A program made the translations under genes and the position numbers. Under the pieces are notes generated by a model. That model was not told where the DNA came from. It saw only the letters and a list, made by a program, of their open reading frames with translations, and made no database searches. Source: Desulfogranum marinum (GTDB lineage Bacteria; Desulfobacterota; Desulfobulbia; Desulfobulbales; Desulfobulbaceae). From it: a stretch of 64,000 nt of DNA. The DNA is taken from assembly GCF_016918565.1 (NCBI RefSeq), contig NZ_JAFFQD010000001.1:186001-250000 (forward strand), read 5' to 3'. Shown one piece after another: positions 45,046 through 54,813 of the stretch (position 1 is the stretch's first letter; every line of letters begins with the position of its first letter).

Positions 45046-45150
45046 AGGTAAGCGAAGACTCCGGTAGTCTACCTATGCGGGAAACCGTGATCGTCCGAAG
45101 AGGTAAGCGACCAACGGCAGCCTCCTGGAGTGCCTGTGAGACTTACTCTC
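45046..45150. repeat. ~100-bp dispersed hairpin repeat, copy 2
   Basis: GGTAAGCGAAGACTCCGGTA, then CTATGCGG, a central GTGATCG, GGTAAGCGACCAACGGC and closing CTGTGAGACTTACTC (in pieces). Aligns with 36421-36531. Lies upstream of one hybrid kinase gene and after the next, so it could also influence read-through. Confidence 0.7.
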
Positions 45151-45183
45151 CAAGTTTTAAATGAGATCCCTGATATTGGTACG

Positions 45184-47559
45184 TTACCTGTCAATTTCAT
45201 TTCTTATAGCTTTGGAAATGGTCTTTATGATATATGGCTTTTTAATGTAACTCCCCGCACCTAAAGCCATAGCTTTTTTTACTCTAGCACTTTCAGAAAA
45301 TCCGCTTGCAATAACAGCACGTTGATCCGGTTTAAATTTGACAACCTGCTCGTATGTTTCCAGGCCATCCATACCAGCTCCTAACATCATATCTAAAAGC
45401 AGGAGGTCGTAATTGAAGTGCCTGCATAGCATCACAGCTTCCTCTCCACTCTCAGCGGTTGATACCTGATATCCTAGATCATCGAGAATGCATGAGGCTA
45501 TTTCTCTTTGCTCTTGTACGTCATCGACGACCAAGATTTGCTCACCGGTTCCTCGTAAAATATGGTCCTGGTCGGAGATCGTTTGTTTTTCCAGAGTCAA
45601 TGCTCTGTCAACGGGAAAAAATAGAAAAAATGTTGTTCCCTCTGATACCACGGATTCGCAATCAATGAACCCACCATGATCTCTAACGGTCGCCTCGACA
45701 ACGGCCATCCCTAGACCGGTACCACTTTTTCCCATTTTTTTGGTAGTATAAAAGGGCTCAAAAATTTTGTTTTTGTCTTCTGCCGAAATGCCTTCGCCTT
45801 GATCACATATTTTTATTAGCGTATAGCCCCCTTCTTTCATCTCTTGAGATGTTGCAACTGCGTTATCAATATAAATATTCTCTGACGTAATGCTTAGGGT
45901 GCCTTTGTCGGACATTGATTCAAATCCGTTAATGATAAGATTCATCAATGTTTTGTTTAGATGAACAGGCGATCCTGAAATTGGTAATAGATTTTCATCC
46001 AGTGTTACTTTTAAGCTGATACCAGGGTGGTCTTGCTGTAATTTTAGGAATTCAGGGCTTTCGAGGTAATCATTAATCAACTTGTTCCAATTCACATACT
46101 CTTTTGACACCAGCCCGCGTCGAGCTAAGGTTAATAGATCCTGGACAATAGCAGCTGCATTAACTCCTGACTTTTTGATCGTCTGCAGTGGATTGTAAAA
46201 AAAATCATTTTTATCTATTTGGGTAAGAAGAAAATCAGGATAACTCACTATTCCGGTTAAAATATTATTTAGATCATGCGCAACACCACCTGCGAGAGCT
46301 CCCATCATTTCCATTTTCTCAGCTCTGGCAAGTTTTAACTCTGCCTCCTTCCTTTGGTTAATCTCTTGTTCGAGTTCTTTTGTCCGTATGCGAACCGTCT
46401 CCTCCAAATTTTCCTGATGGGCAGCTAGTTTTTTTTCCACGGCTTTGCGGGCAGCATTTTCAACGTTTAAACTTCCGACCAAAGTATCGAGCTGTTTTAT
46501 CATTGAATTAAAGCTGTTACTCAAATCAGTTATTTCATCTTTTGAGTTATGCGATGTTGGTATAAGATCTTTGTAATTTCCTTTGGTAACCTCTCTCATA
46601 CCATCAAGGATCACCCTAAGCCGATTAAGGACTACTACCCTAAACATTACGATCAAAATAATTGAGCTTAGGATAAGGCTTATTACTGTGGCCATGATGA
46701 TTCCCCCGGCAAGTTGCGAAAGAGGGAGCAGGGTGACATCAAGGGACTGGCTGATGCCAAAATACCATCCTTTTTGATTTAATTTTTTGAAAACATTCAA
46801 AAAACTATCATTATTTTTTTCATATATAAACTTTCCAGAAGAACGTAATGAAAAGTTACGAAAAAAATCATCTGTTATGGTTGAATTTTTTTTGTGCTGA
46901 GGCTCGTTTGAATTCGCAACTATTTTTCCCCTATGGTTAAGAAGGTAGGCATAGCTTTTCTCTTTTAGGTTAAAGTCATCAACAAAAAGAGAGCTGATAC
47001 GAATAGTCGGAATTACTCCTGTAAGTACTCCGACGACATTATTATTAACGATAACCGGAGAATTAATAGTGATGACGGAGCTCCCTGTGACCATACCAAG
47101 GATGATATCAGAAATTGCAGATTCGCCTTTCATAGCTTCCTGGAAATATCGTCGATTGGAAACATTTATCCCCTGCTGATCAGTTGATTTTGAACTGACA
47201 AGCATGTTGCCACTTGTATCTGCAAGAAAAAGGACTGAGTAGTATGGGTAACCCTTCTCCAACAAGGCTAACATATCGTGAGCACCTTTTCCGGCACTTC
47301 TGCCGTAATATCCGGTTTCAGTTAAAGCCTCGACAAAAACTTCCTGTAAGCGCCAGGTTTTTATATCTATTGTCCTGTCTGCCAACCAATTATCAATCAT
47401 CTTTGCGGTCATCGCTACTTCCTGCTCAAGACGTTCCGTCAGTTCATTTTGAAGAACAGCTCTTGCCTTAAACTGCGAGAAGAAAAGACTTATGCCGAAA
47501 ATAATGGAGAATAAAAGGATAAGTGGATAAAGAACCTTTCTGTTAAGCCCTGAAAACAT
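45184..47559 (-). CDS. Cache-domain hybrid histidine kinase paired with a binding protein
   Basis: A 791-residue membrane hybrid kinase: helix 1 (VLYPLILLFSIIFGISLFFSQF), a dCache sensor domain (about 40-285), helix 2 (GGIIMATVISLILSSIILIVMF), HAMP, a coiled coil, GALAGGVAHDLNNILTGIVS with the phospho-His, ATPase motifs (NLIINGFESM, CDQGEGISAEDK, KSGTGLGMAV) and a receiver with DLLLLDMMLGAGMDG. The upstream gene encodes a periplasmic ABC_sub_bind protein and its stop lies 2 bp from this start. The two likely form a ligand-sensing unit. Confidence 0.92.
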   Translation of the reverse strand: MFSGLNRKVLYPLILLFSIIFGISLFFSQFKARAVLQNELTERLEQEVAMTAKMIDNWLADRTIDIKTWRLQEVFVEALTETGYYGRSAGKGAHDMLALLEKGYPYYSVLFLADTSGNMLVSSKSTDQQGINVSNRRYFQEAMKGESAISDIILGMVTGSSVITINSPVIVNNNVVGVLTGVIPTIRISSLFVDDFNLKEKSYAYLLNHRGKIVANSNEPQHKKNSTITDDFFRNFSLRSSGKFIYEKNNDSFLNVFKKLNQKGWYFGISQSLDVTLLPLSQLAGGIIMATVISLILSSIILIVMFRVVVLNRLRVILDGMREVTKGNYKDLIPTSHNSKDEITDLSNSFNSMIKQLDTLVGSLNVENAARKAVEKKLAAHQENLEETVRIRTKELEQEINQRKEAELKLARAEKMEMMGALAGGVAHDLNNILTGIVSYPDFLLTQIDKNDFFYNPLQTIKKSGVNAAAIVQDLLTLARRGLVSKEYVNWNKLINDYLESPEFLKLQQDHPGISLKVTLDENLLPISGSPVHLNKTLMNLIINGFESMSDKGTLSITSENIYIDNAVATSQEMKEGGYTLIKICDQGEGISAEDKNKIFEPFYTTKKMGKSGTGLGMAVVEATVRDHGGFIDCESVVSEGTTFFLFFPVDRALTLEKQTISDQDHILRGTGEQILVVDDVQEQREIASCILDDLGYQVSTAESGEEAVMLCRHFNYDLLLLDMMLGAGMDGLETYEQVVKFKPDQRAVIASGFSESARVKKAMALGAGSYIKKPYIIKTISKAIRNEIDR

Positions 47560-47561
47560 TA

Positions 47562-48569
47562 TTAGCGAACTAAGATATCGGCACGTTTTATCAAACTGTG
47601 CTTGAGATTAATGTTTAAATATTCTGCGGTGTTCAGGTTAAGCTGGATTCTTCCCTTGGAGGTTGGTTTTACAGCAAATGAATCTGGAGAGTTACCAGCA
47701 AGTATGCCCCTGGCCAGTTCACCAGCAGCATAGCCTTGTTCTTTCATTGAAACACTGATACCACACAAAATACCTGCCTGAGCGCTTGAATCAAAGAAAC
47801 CTACGGTGGGGAGTTTGGTGTGTTTGTTTATGTATGCTACAAGTTCTGTTTCAGGCACTTTTTCCGGCATTCCTTCATATCTGGCTATCGTACGAATAAC
47901 ATATAAACCTATTGCATCAACCTTGCCTTTGTACTTTTTTGCTATAGCCCTCCATTGTTCAAATGTCTCGACTTGCTCATAGGCAACTACATTTAGAGGC
48001 ATGACGAGTGACTTGGCGTATTCAATAAACCCATCTGTTGTTGGTGATTTATCGGATAGCATCAATATGTTTTTTGCATCGGGGACAATCTTTTTTAAAA
48101 ACTCCAATGATTCAATTATATTCGGCCGCTCAAGGACTCCCGTTACGTTTTTCGCTGGAAATCCATAAATTTTCGGATCTTTGTTCACACCACTAAAAAC
48201 AAACACAGGAGCTCCAGGGATTGCGGCATAATCTTTTGCAAAATACTTCTGGGCATTGTCATCCATTGTTATGACTAATTCCGGCTCGAAATTGGTTACT
48301 ATCGCTTTAGCTTGTGCTCCGGCTTCACGCTTCCACTCCTCAGACGTCTTTCTTTTGGTGTCCATATGATAATATTTAACCTGTATGCCAAGCCCCGATA
48401 GTGCCTCTTCAATTCCTTCGGTCATCTCAACGACATGTCCTTGCTGAGATTGATGGTAACTATGAACAACTAAAACACGCTTTTTGGGGGCGGCAGAAAC
48501 ATTTGTTGCCACCACCAAAAAAAGCAGACTTAAACTGTATCTTGCTAATAATCGTAGCCAATTGTTCAT
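47562..48569 (-). CDS. Periplasmic ABC_sub_bind family binding protein, sensor partner
   Basis: A 335-residue exported protein of the PF04392 family: signal peptide (LLARYSLSLLFLVVATNVSAA), start of the fold KKRVLVVHSYHQSQQGHVVEM, and typical blocks VFVFSGVNKDPKIYGFPAKNVTGVLE and KIVPDAKNILMLSDKSPTT. In this family, ligand is often an aromatic or amino-acid-like compound. No ABC permease or ATPase follows; a histidine kinase does, so the protein probably delivers a signal rather than a nutrient. ATG 48569 is chosen for its GAGG site. Confidence 0.88.
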   Translation of the reverse strand: MNNWLRLLARYSLSLLFLVVATNVSAAPKKRVLVVHSYHQSQQGHVVEMTEGIEEALSGLGIQVKYYHMDTKRKTSEEWKREAGAQAKAIVTNFEPELVITMDDNAQKYFAKDYAAIPGAPVFVFSGVNKDPKIYGFPAKNVTGVLERPNIIESLEFLKKIVPDAKNILMLSDKSPTTDGFIEYAKSLVMPLNVVAYEQVETFEQWRAIAKKYKGKVDAIGLYVIRTIARYEGMPEKVPETELVAYINKHTKLPTVGFFDSSAQAGILCGISVSMKEQGYAAGELARGILAGNSPDSFAVKPTSKGRIQLNLNTAEYLNINLKHSLIKRADILVR

Positions 48570-48670
48570 TGATCGCCTCATGTAAACAGAAAATTGATGA
48601 CCACTGTGTTAAACAAGAAAAAACATGCCTGCCTAAATATGTCAGGCCCCTGTAGTTTCCTTTAAGCAGG

Positions 48671-48720
48671 GACAGGTTTTAGATATAATACATCAAAGAG
48701 TTAGCAGCCCCATGAGTTAC
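48671..48720. repeat. ~50-bp dispersed repeat, copy 1
   Basis: The core ATCAAAGAGTTAGCAGC-C-CCATGAGTTAC recurs at 62508-62536 with three changes in 29 bp, and the preceding 20 bp are also similar (CAGGTTT...TAAT). It lies between the binding-protein gene (start) and the chemoreceptor gene (stop). Confidence 0.55.
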
Positions 48721-48772
48721 GTTTCGTTGACTAGCGGATAAAGCTATTTATCAGCGATCAATAACGTAGAAA

Positions 48773-50770
48773 TCAAACTTTGAAATTGCCGACGATATGA
48801 TTCAAATGCGTCGCACTTTCCTGCAATTCACGGGCATTATCCTCGACCTGTTGGCTACTCTCAGAAATATTCTGTGCGGCTGTAGATACCTCTGCGATGT
48901 CTTGGGTAATTTCAGAGGCAACAGATGAACTTTGAGACACATTCTCGTTGACTTCCTGAATTCCCTGGCTGGCCTGAGCGATGTTCTCTGCTATTTCACG
49001 GGTAGTGGCAGTTTGCTCTTCAACAGCAGTCGCAATCGAACCTACGGTTTCATTCACGTCAACGATAACCTCAGAAATGCTACTGATACCCTTCTCTGTT
49101 TTGTCAGATGTAGATTGAACCGCTTCGACCAAATTTTTAATCTCAAGGGTCGCCTCTGCTGTCTGCTTCGCCAATTCTTTAATCTCATTAGCGACGACTG
49201 CGAATCCTTTTCCAGCCTCACCCGCTCTTGCAGCCTCGATAGTTGCGTTTAGGGCTAACAGATTCGTCTGCTCAGAAATATCGGTTATTGTTTCTGTCAT
49301 TCTGCCTATTTTGTTTGCAGCAGAACCGAGTTCATTCATATTCTCCGAGGCTTCTTCTGCTTGTTTTACGGCATCTAAAGAAACGCCACGAGCCTTCTCA
49401 GCGCTTTCTGCTATTTCGTTAATGGTCGCACTCATCTCCTCAGCAGCCACAGCAACCATATTGGCATTTGTGGCTGATTCTTCCATCGCCGCCGCTACAC
49501 TGGAAAGATTTGTGCTCATTTCTTCAGATGAAGCGGCTACATTTGTAGCCCTGCTCGACGTATCATCAGCATTGCGAAGGAGATCTTTGGAAATATCGGA
49601 TAGGGTGCCGGAACTGGTGGTAACGTTAAGAGTATTTTCGGCAATCTGTTTAATGATATTTTGTAGTTTATCTATAAAAATATTGAACCATTTTGCAAGC
49701 TCGCCGACTTCATCTTTTGATGTTACGTTGAGACGCATTGTCAGGTCACCTTCACCCTCTGCGATATCCTTCAGGTTTGTGACCGCTTGATTTATTGGTC
49801 TGGTTATTGTTTTTGCAGTAATAAAAATCGCAATACCTGCGACTATTATAGACAACAAAGTAACAATAATAGTGTTGTTCCTAATTGAAGTCGCTGCAGC
49901 AAGAAATTCTGATCTGTCCTGGGTGGTGGCGATGCTCCATTGCTTTGCTTGAACAGGGGCATAACCAGCGATTTTATCTATCCCGTTAAAAGTATATTCC
50001 TGCACACCGGTTGTGCTGGCCAACATCTCACTGGTGATACTCTTCATTCCATCAAGAGTTTTAAGATCTAACGTCAAAACAAGATCACCCTTTGGATGTG
50101 CGATAATTATCCCTTCTTTATTTGCCATAAAAGCATAACCGGTAGTTCCAATTTTTCTGGTTTGAACTAAATCCGTTAAAGCAGATGCTTTTAACGACAT
50201 ACCGAACGTCCCTAAGAAGACACCGTTTTCCGACAAAATAGGGGCACACGCAACGACAATAAGTTTACCCGTTGATTTGGATTTCACAACCTCACCGACG
50301 ACTGGTTGCTTTGTTGTTTTTGCTTGTTGGAAATATCCTCGTGAAGAGATATTCGAGCCTTTATATTCTTTTCCGCTTGCAAGCTCACCTGTATATAGAA
50401 TCCCTTCATCGTTGGTTACAAAAATGCCTAGGTATTTATCACCTAATAGCTTGTATTTACTTTTCATCTGGAGGCGAAGTGGAGCAATCTCTGATTGCGC
50501 TTGTTCAATGCCGACTCTATTGACCTTTGCTGTTGTGTCTTTGACGAGTTGTCCCGACGCAAAAGCAGCGACGATTTTCTTTTCATCTTCAAGTGCTTTA
50601 CTGACCAAATTCGCTATATCTATCGCTGTAGCCGTACTGTTTTCTTTTGCTATCTCTGCCAGAGATTTCGAGGATTTTGCAACTGAAAGGACACCGTTAA
50701 TTGTTAAGGGAATCAATACCGCCAAACATCCGGTGAAAACCAACTTGAAGCTTATTGATTTAAAATTCAT
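48773..50770 (-). CDS. Methyl-accepting chemotaxis protein
   Basis: A 665-residue membrane chemoreceptor: helix 1 ([22 protein letters not shown]), a dCache periplasmic ligand domain (about 35-295), helix 2 ([22 protein letters not shown]), HAMP, and a long cytoplasmic four-helix hairpin whose tip reads [39 protein letters not shown] (in pieces). It should signal to CheA/CheW, which are not in this window. No pentapeptide tether is present at the C-terminus. Monocistronic. Confidence 0.95.
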   Translation of the reverse strand: MNFKSISFKLVFTGCLAVLIPLTINGVLSVAKSSKSLAEIAKENSTATAIDIANLVSKALEDEKKIVAAFASGQLVKDTTAKVNRVGIEQAQSEIAPLRLQMKSKYKLLGDKYLGIFVTNDEGILYTGELASGKEYKGSNISSRGYFQQAKTTKQPVVGEVVKSKSTGKLIVVACAPILSENGVFLGTFGMSLKASALTDLVQTRKIGTTGYAFMANKEGIIIAHPKGDLVLTLDLKTLDGMKSITSEMLASTTGVQEYTFNGIDKIAGYAPVQAKQWSIATTQDRSEFLAAATSIRNNTIIVTLLSIIVAGIAIFITAKTITRPINQAVTNLKDIAEGEGDLTMRLNVTSKDEVGELAKWFNIFIDKLQNIIKQIAENTLNVTTSSGTLSDISKDLLRNADDTSSRATNVAASSEEMSTNLSSVAAAMEESATNANMVAVAAEEMSATINEIAESAEKARGVSLDAVKQAEEASENMNELGSAANKIGRMTETITDISEQTNLLALNATIEAARAGEAGKGFAVVANEIKELAKQTAEATLEIKNLVEAVQSTSDKTEKGISSISEVIVDVNETVGSIATAVEEQTATTREIAENIAQASQGIQEVNENVSQSSSVASEITQDIAEVSTAAQNISESSQQVEDNARELQESATHLNHIVGNFKV

Positions 50771-51008
50771 TTCAACTCCTCTTTTTTTTTATAATCAAAC
50801 GTATTATGTAACTTCAGCGAAGATCTAAAAACTGTCAACCTACCTTATTCTTTATTTAAGGGCAGCATGCATCAAAGCACTGTAAATATGATATGATTTT
50901 GAGCTGCTACAAGTCAAACGGATTATTGCGATAGATCACAATACACTCAACGCTTTGAATTTTCCTGTCGTCTGATATCAGTCACATGAGTGTGCTTCAC
51001 TCAGTCAC

Positions 51009-51146
51009 GTTATAGATGGGATTGCTGAGGATGGGAAAGAAGTTCTGATTTTTCAGAGTAGAGAGCAAGAAAAAATCGACCTCGTTTTGTTAGATATGGT
51101 GAGGCTCAAAATAAATAGCATGTCAATTATCAACCACAGAAAATGA
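51009..51146 (+). pseudogene. Decayed response-regulator receiver fragment
   Basis: The frame reads VIDGIAEDGKEVLIFQSREQ, then EKIDLVLLDMVRLKINSMSI and a stop. It matches the receiver stretch around the phospho-Asp (ALEIF...DLVLLDMVMPKMNG) of the hybrid kinases but lacks both ends and the following Pro. It is plainly a remnant of a lost regulator gene. The rest of the gap (50771-51008, 51147-51189) shows no feature. Confidence 0.7.
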
Positions 51147-51189
51147 TAGGCAAAATCTGAATGAGCTCTATGCACTCCATTTATGCAAA

Positions 51190-51600
51190 TCACCCGTAAG
51201 ACTGGCTAGTGGTTTCAAGAAACAAAATGCTCCAGAGCACTGTGCGTATCCAATTGGTTTCTATAAGACGTTGCACAAGTGCTCCTTTTTTGCCCTCGGC
51301 GTGTAAACGGTTATGACAGGGGACAGAAAAGCTGAACGTCGAAATCCAAATTGCAGCAATTATGCCGATACGCAGCCATCTTGGGGTCAGAAATAAAACG
51401 TGCATTATTTCAATTCCGACCTGAAAAAGCATCAACGGGGTGACGACCAATGCTATCAAGCGGGTATACCTGGCATGCCAAATGATAAAATATTCGTCTG
51501 CGGTATATCGAAATGAAGGATAAATGATCAGCTGGACAAGCCAGATCAAAATCAAAAGACTGCTGTCGATTATCAGTTGGCTGACTGTCAGATATTCCAT
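51190..51600 (-). CDS. Small four-helix membrane protein, uncharacterised
   Basis: A 136-residue protein with four predicted helices. The final part reads FSVPCHNRLHAEGKKGALVQ, then RLIETNWIRTVLWSILFLE, a conserved-looking motif (N..L......W.RT..W) shared with DUF1772/anthrone-oxygenase-like small membrane proteins, by memory. Start ATG 51600 (MEYLTVSQ) is preferred over the 14-codon upstream extension. Monocistronic. Confidence 0.6.
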   Translation of the reverse strand: MEYLTVSQLIIDSSLLILIWLVQLIIYPSFRYTADEYFIIWHARYTRLIALVVTPLMLFQVGIEIMHVLFLTPRWLRIGIIAAIWISTFSFSVPCHNRLHAEGKKGALVQRLIETNWIRTVLWSILFLETTSQSYG

Positions 51601-51785
51601 AGTACAAACTCGCGGCAAAAAACACACCGTCAAGCAACTCACCTTTTCTACAGCAACCTGCGCAGGGAGGGTAAGGGTTGAAAGTGATTACAGGTTCCCC
51701 ATGAAGTATCTGAGTAGTTATACGTTACAAGAAAGGAATGAATCTCGCCTATGCCAAGTAAAATAACGTTTCGTGGTTGTTCTCT

Positions 51786-52220
51786 TTACGATTCGGCGTC
51801 CGCTTTTTGCTTGTTGATAAGTGCCTTTTGGCCGGCAAGCTCTATTTTTTCCACCAGTTCCTGGGTTTCTATGGGTTTAATGCAGTAATCAAAGGCTCCG
51901 CCCTGCATCCCTTCAATCCCGGACTTGACAGAGGCATGTCCAGTAAGGATCACCACCTCTATCAACGGCCACTTCTCTTTGACCTTTTTTAAACATTGCA
52001 GACCATCGATCTCCGGCATACTCACATCCATAACAATGACATCTATTGCCTGCTCCTCCAATATGTCCAGGGCAACTTTACAGCCCTCAGCCACACTGGT
52101 ATTAATCTTCCTTCTCCTCAGATGTTTTTCCAGGGTTTCCAAAAATTCCGGTTCATCGTCCACAAGAAGCAACTTAATTTTCAATGCAGCCTCCAAGACC
52201 GGATTATGATCACTTTTCAT
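51786..52220 (-). CDS. Stand-alone receiver (CheY-like), last gene of the TSUP cluster
   Basis: 144 residues, one receiver domain: acidic pair VDDEPEF, phospho-Asp65 in VIVMDVSMPEIDG, Thr in VVILTGHAS and Lys in YCIKPIE. A short helical tail follows, no output domain. It overlaps the upstream PEP-synthase-like gene by 11 nt, so it is coupled to it. The most similar protein in the window is the other stand-alone receiver at 56907. Confidence 0.92.
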   Translation of the reverse strand: MKSDHNPVLEAALKIKLLLVDDEPEFLETLEKHLRRRKINTSVAEGCKVALDILEEQAIDVIVMDVSMPEIDGLQCLKKVKEKWPLIEVVILTGHASVKSGIEGMQGGAFDYCIKPIETQELVEKIELAGQKALINKQKADAES

Positions 52221-54744
52221 TGGCAATCATCTCCTCAATATCCAGTAAGAATTTATCAAGGTAGCGTTTATACTGACCCGGTGCATCCATCACCATATCA
52301 ATCTGACGAGTATGAATGGTCAGATAGCCAAGAATTTTCAACCGGTTAAACAAAAAAGCCTGCGAACGTTTTTCCACTCTGGCGGTGAGAGCGTCTCCGG
52401 CTTTTTCGATTCGAAAATCATAGTGTTCTAAGACTGCAGCAAGCAGTTCTACCCTCCCAACGCGTTTTCTCTCATCTGCAGCCCCTCCTTTAAAACGAAA
52501 TGTTACATATCGTTCCGTTCGGAGGCTGCTGATATACGCTTCAACCATGGCATAATGATACCCCAATCGTACACTTAAGTTGCAATAATTCCTTGAAACA
52601 AGAAAATAATTTTTTTGCACCATAGCTGAAGGGACGGCAGGATCTATTCCGGGTTGACGGGTTGATTGAAAAAAAAGAGACCCCATTCCACGCACGCTTG
52701 CCTGAGGTGGGCCTGCCCAGCCATAGGCGTGCATACCTTCCCAAATTGCCAGCATAGGAGTGGAAATAATTTCCGATATATTGATATAGTTGCTACCGGA
52801 ATCAAAGCCCTCAATAAAACCATCAGCAAGATTAATCACCCACCATTCAAGCGGCATGTTATCCACCAGTCGTTTCGCAGCCCCCTTCTTAAAAGTGTAG
52901 CGTTTTCCGAAGTCAAACATCTCGACAACCGATTTTTCATGGCAAAAACGGGTAATGTCATGCAGAGACTGACAGCAGGAAGAACGAAAATAAGGAGAAG
53001 TAGGATCGGTAAGATGCAAAGGGCTAATCAATTGCAGTGCATCAATCATCGCCTTCTGGACCGGACTGCCATCCATGGGATTATTTTTGGGCTGATCGTG
53101 CTGGAGTAATGCTTCAACGCGCCCTTTGTAAATAGTTTGATTTGTTGCATCAATGGTCACAATTTGGCCATTGACTAATTTGGTAGCCCCTTTGGCAGAT
53201 AAAATTGCAGGCACGCCAAACTCCCTGGCAATGGTAGCCAGATGCCCGGCTTCACTTCCTGTTTCGGCAACCAGTGCAGTTGCCTTTCTCAGTAACGGCG
53301 CCCACTGCGGTAGGGGATGCTCAACCACCAAGACCGAGTGCTTTGGGATACGCAGGACATCAAGATTTGAACGAACGACAAAAACCGGACCACTGGCGGT
53401 TCCAGCACAACCTGTCACCTCACCCTGCAGTAAACAATGCTCGTTTACTGCACGTTTGCCGACCTGGTCTCTCTCTTTTTTACCGGCCACGGAAATGGGC
53501 CGACTTTGCAGAATATAAAGCAGGCCCTCTTTATTGATCGACCATTCAATATCCTGAGGAGTACCAAAATGGTTCTCCAATATCATTGCTGCAGTAGCAA
53601 TATCCCTTGCCCATTCATCCATTAAACGAGCATCCGCCGGCGAACTCTCCGCTGTTTGGTGGATGGTGCCGTAAGGAGCACTCCGTTCTACAAGATAGTG
53701 CTGCGTGTCTTTGGTACCGTCAACTATGCCTTTGGCACTGCCTGCGGAAAAGAAAATATCCATTGCCCCCGGCCTTCCGCTTATGGATTGCGAATAGCAC
53801 ACGCCACTCATTACGGCATCGATCATCGCCAAGCAGCCCACACACATAATTGTTTCTTCATGGATGAACCCTTTGGTCAAACGATAAATCATAGCCCTGG
53901 AAGAATACGTTGAGGACAGGACAGATTTATAAGAGTATATCAAATCATCCCTATCAACATGCAGTTCGGTATGATAAAGCCCTGCAAAAGAAGCCTGACG
54001 GGTATCTTCCCCCAGAGCACTTGAACGTACTGCCAGCTTTACAGGCGTTTTGCTTTTCTGTACGAGTTGATCAAACTGGTTATAAAGCTGTTTTTCAAGG
54101 TCTATGGGTAAAGGAGCCCTCTTAATGAGTGATTGCACCTCATTGCTTCGTTCATGCAGATCTTCCATATTGCTGGGATCTGTTTGCTGAAAAATCCTGT
54201 TGATTGCCGGATAAAGATTATTTTGCTGAAAAAAATACCTGGTTGCAGAACCAGTGACGACAAAGCCCGGGGGAATTCGGATGCCGGCAAGCGAGCCTGC
54301 TTCGCCGAGATTCGCCATTTTTTCACCGGCTAAGTCCACCAACTCTCTTGTTGCCTCATGGAGAGGCAAAAACCATCGACCTTCTACCTTGATGACGTCA
54401 TGATTGATGATGTTATCGAGTTGCTGCTGGATGTCTGCAAACCTTTCTTCCAGCATACCATAACGACCATCTGCCATAGTCACCAGGCATTGAATCATTT
54501 TGTAAATATTCACCGAGATAACAGTGGCATTTGACCTGATAAAAGCCATGGAAAAAGCCCTACCGTCATGCAAGGCATTTTCCATTTGTGCCATGGCTTC
54601 CAAGGCATTGTTATTGGCAGTGAGCAATTCACGAAAATTGCAATATTTTTCGGTAAAGAGTCGTTGCAGCTCCTCAAGGGACAACTGAGGAACCGTTGAA
54701 AAGCCTAATAGGCTCTTGATGCGGCCAAGAAGAGAATTCGTCAT
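52210..54744 (-). CDS. PEP-synthase-like protein with ATP-grasp and phospho-His domain, novel C-terminus
   Basis: An 844-residue cytoplasmic protein. Residues 1-130 are helical. Residues 130-430 match the PEP synthase/PPDK ATP-binding domain (GIRIPPGFVVTGSATRYF, LAVRSSALGEDTRQASFAGLYHT, TPQDIEWSINKEGLLYILQSRP). Residues 440-545 are the swivelling phospho-His domain, with His near 501 in AETGSEAGHLATIAREFGVPA. The last 300 residues do not look like the PEP/pyruvate barrel, so it cannot make PEP in the usual way. It may move phosphate from ATP to an unknown acceptor. Its neighbours are receivers and a TSUP transporter. Confidence 0.85.
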   Translation of the reverse strand: MTNSLLGRIKSLLGFSTVPQLSLEELQRLFTEKYCNFRELLTANNNALEAMAQMENALHDGRAFSMAFIRSNATVISVNIYKMIQCLVTMADGRYGMLEERFADIQQQLDNIINHDVIKVEGRWFLPLHEATRELVDLAGEKMANLGEAGSLAGIRIPPGFVVTGSATRYFFQQNNLYPAINRIFQQTDPSNMEDLHERSNEVQSLIKRAPLPIDLEKQLYNQFDQLVQKSKTPVKLAVRSSALGEDTRQASFAGLYHTELHVDRDDLIYSYKSVLSSTYSSRAMIYRLTKGFIHEETIMCVGCLAMIDAVMSGVCYSQSISGRPGAMDIFFSAGSAKGIVDGTKDTQHYLVERSAPYGTIHQTAESSPADARLMDEWARDIATAAMILENHFGTPQDIEWSINKEGLLYILQSRPISVAGKKERDQVGKRAVNEHCLLQGEVTGCAGTASGPVFVVRSNLDVLRIPKHSVLVVEHPLPQWAPLLRKATALVAETGSEAGHLATIAREFGVPAILSAKGATKLVNGQIVTIDATNQTIYKGRVEALLQHDQPKNNPMDGSPVQKAMIDALQLISPLHLTDPTSPYFRSSCCQSLHDITRFCHEKSVVEMFDFGKRYTFKKGAAKRLVDNMPLEWWVINLADGFIEGFDSGSNYINISEIISTPMLAIWEGMHAYGWAGPPQASVRGMGSLFFQSTRQPGIDPAVPSAMVQKNYFLVSRNYCNLSVRLGYHYAMVEAYISSLRTERYVTFRFKGGAADERKRVGRVELLAAVLEHYDFRIEKAGDALTARVEKRSQAFLFNRLKILGYLTIHTRQIDMVMDAPGQYKRYLDKFLLDIEEMIANEK

Positions 54745-54764
54745 CAGTCAGGTTACCTCGCTCA

Positions 54765-54794
54765 TACCTACTGCGGTATTTTCCGCAGTAGGTA
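54765..54794 (-). promoter_or_regulatory. Intercistronic hairpin before the PEP-synthase-like gene
   Basis: TACCTACTGCGG-tatttt-CCGCAGTAGGTA, a perfect 12-bp stem with a 6-nt loop, sits between two genes of the cluster. It has no T-run, so it is not a simple terminator. It could protect or process the transcript, or be a partial attenuator. Confidence 0.6.
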
Positions 54795-54813
54795 CGTGGA
54801 TAAATCTCTAGTG

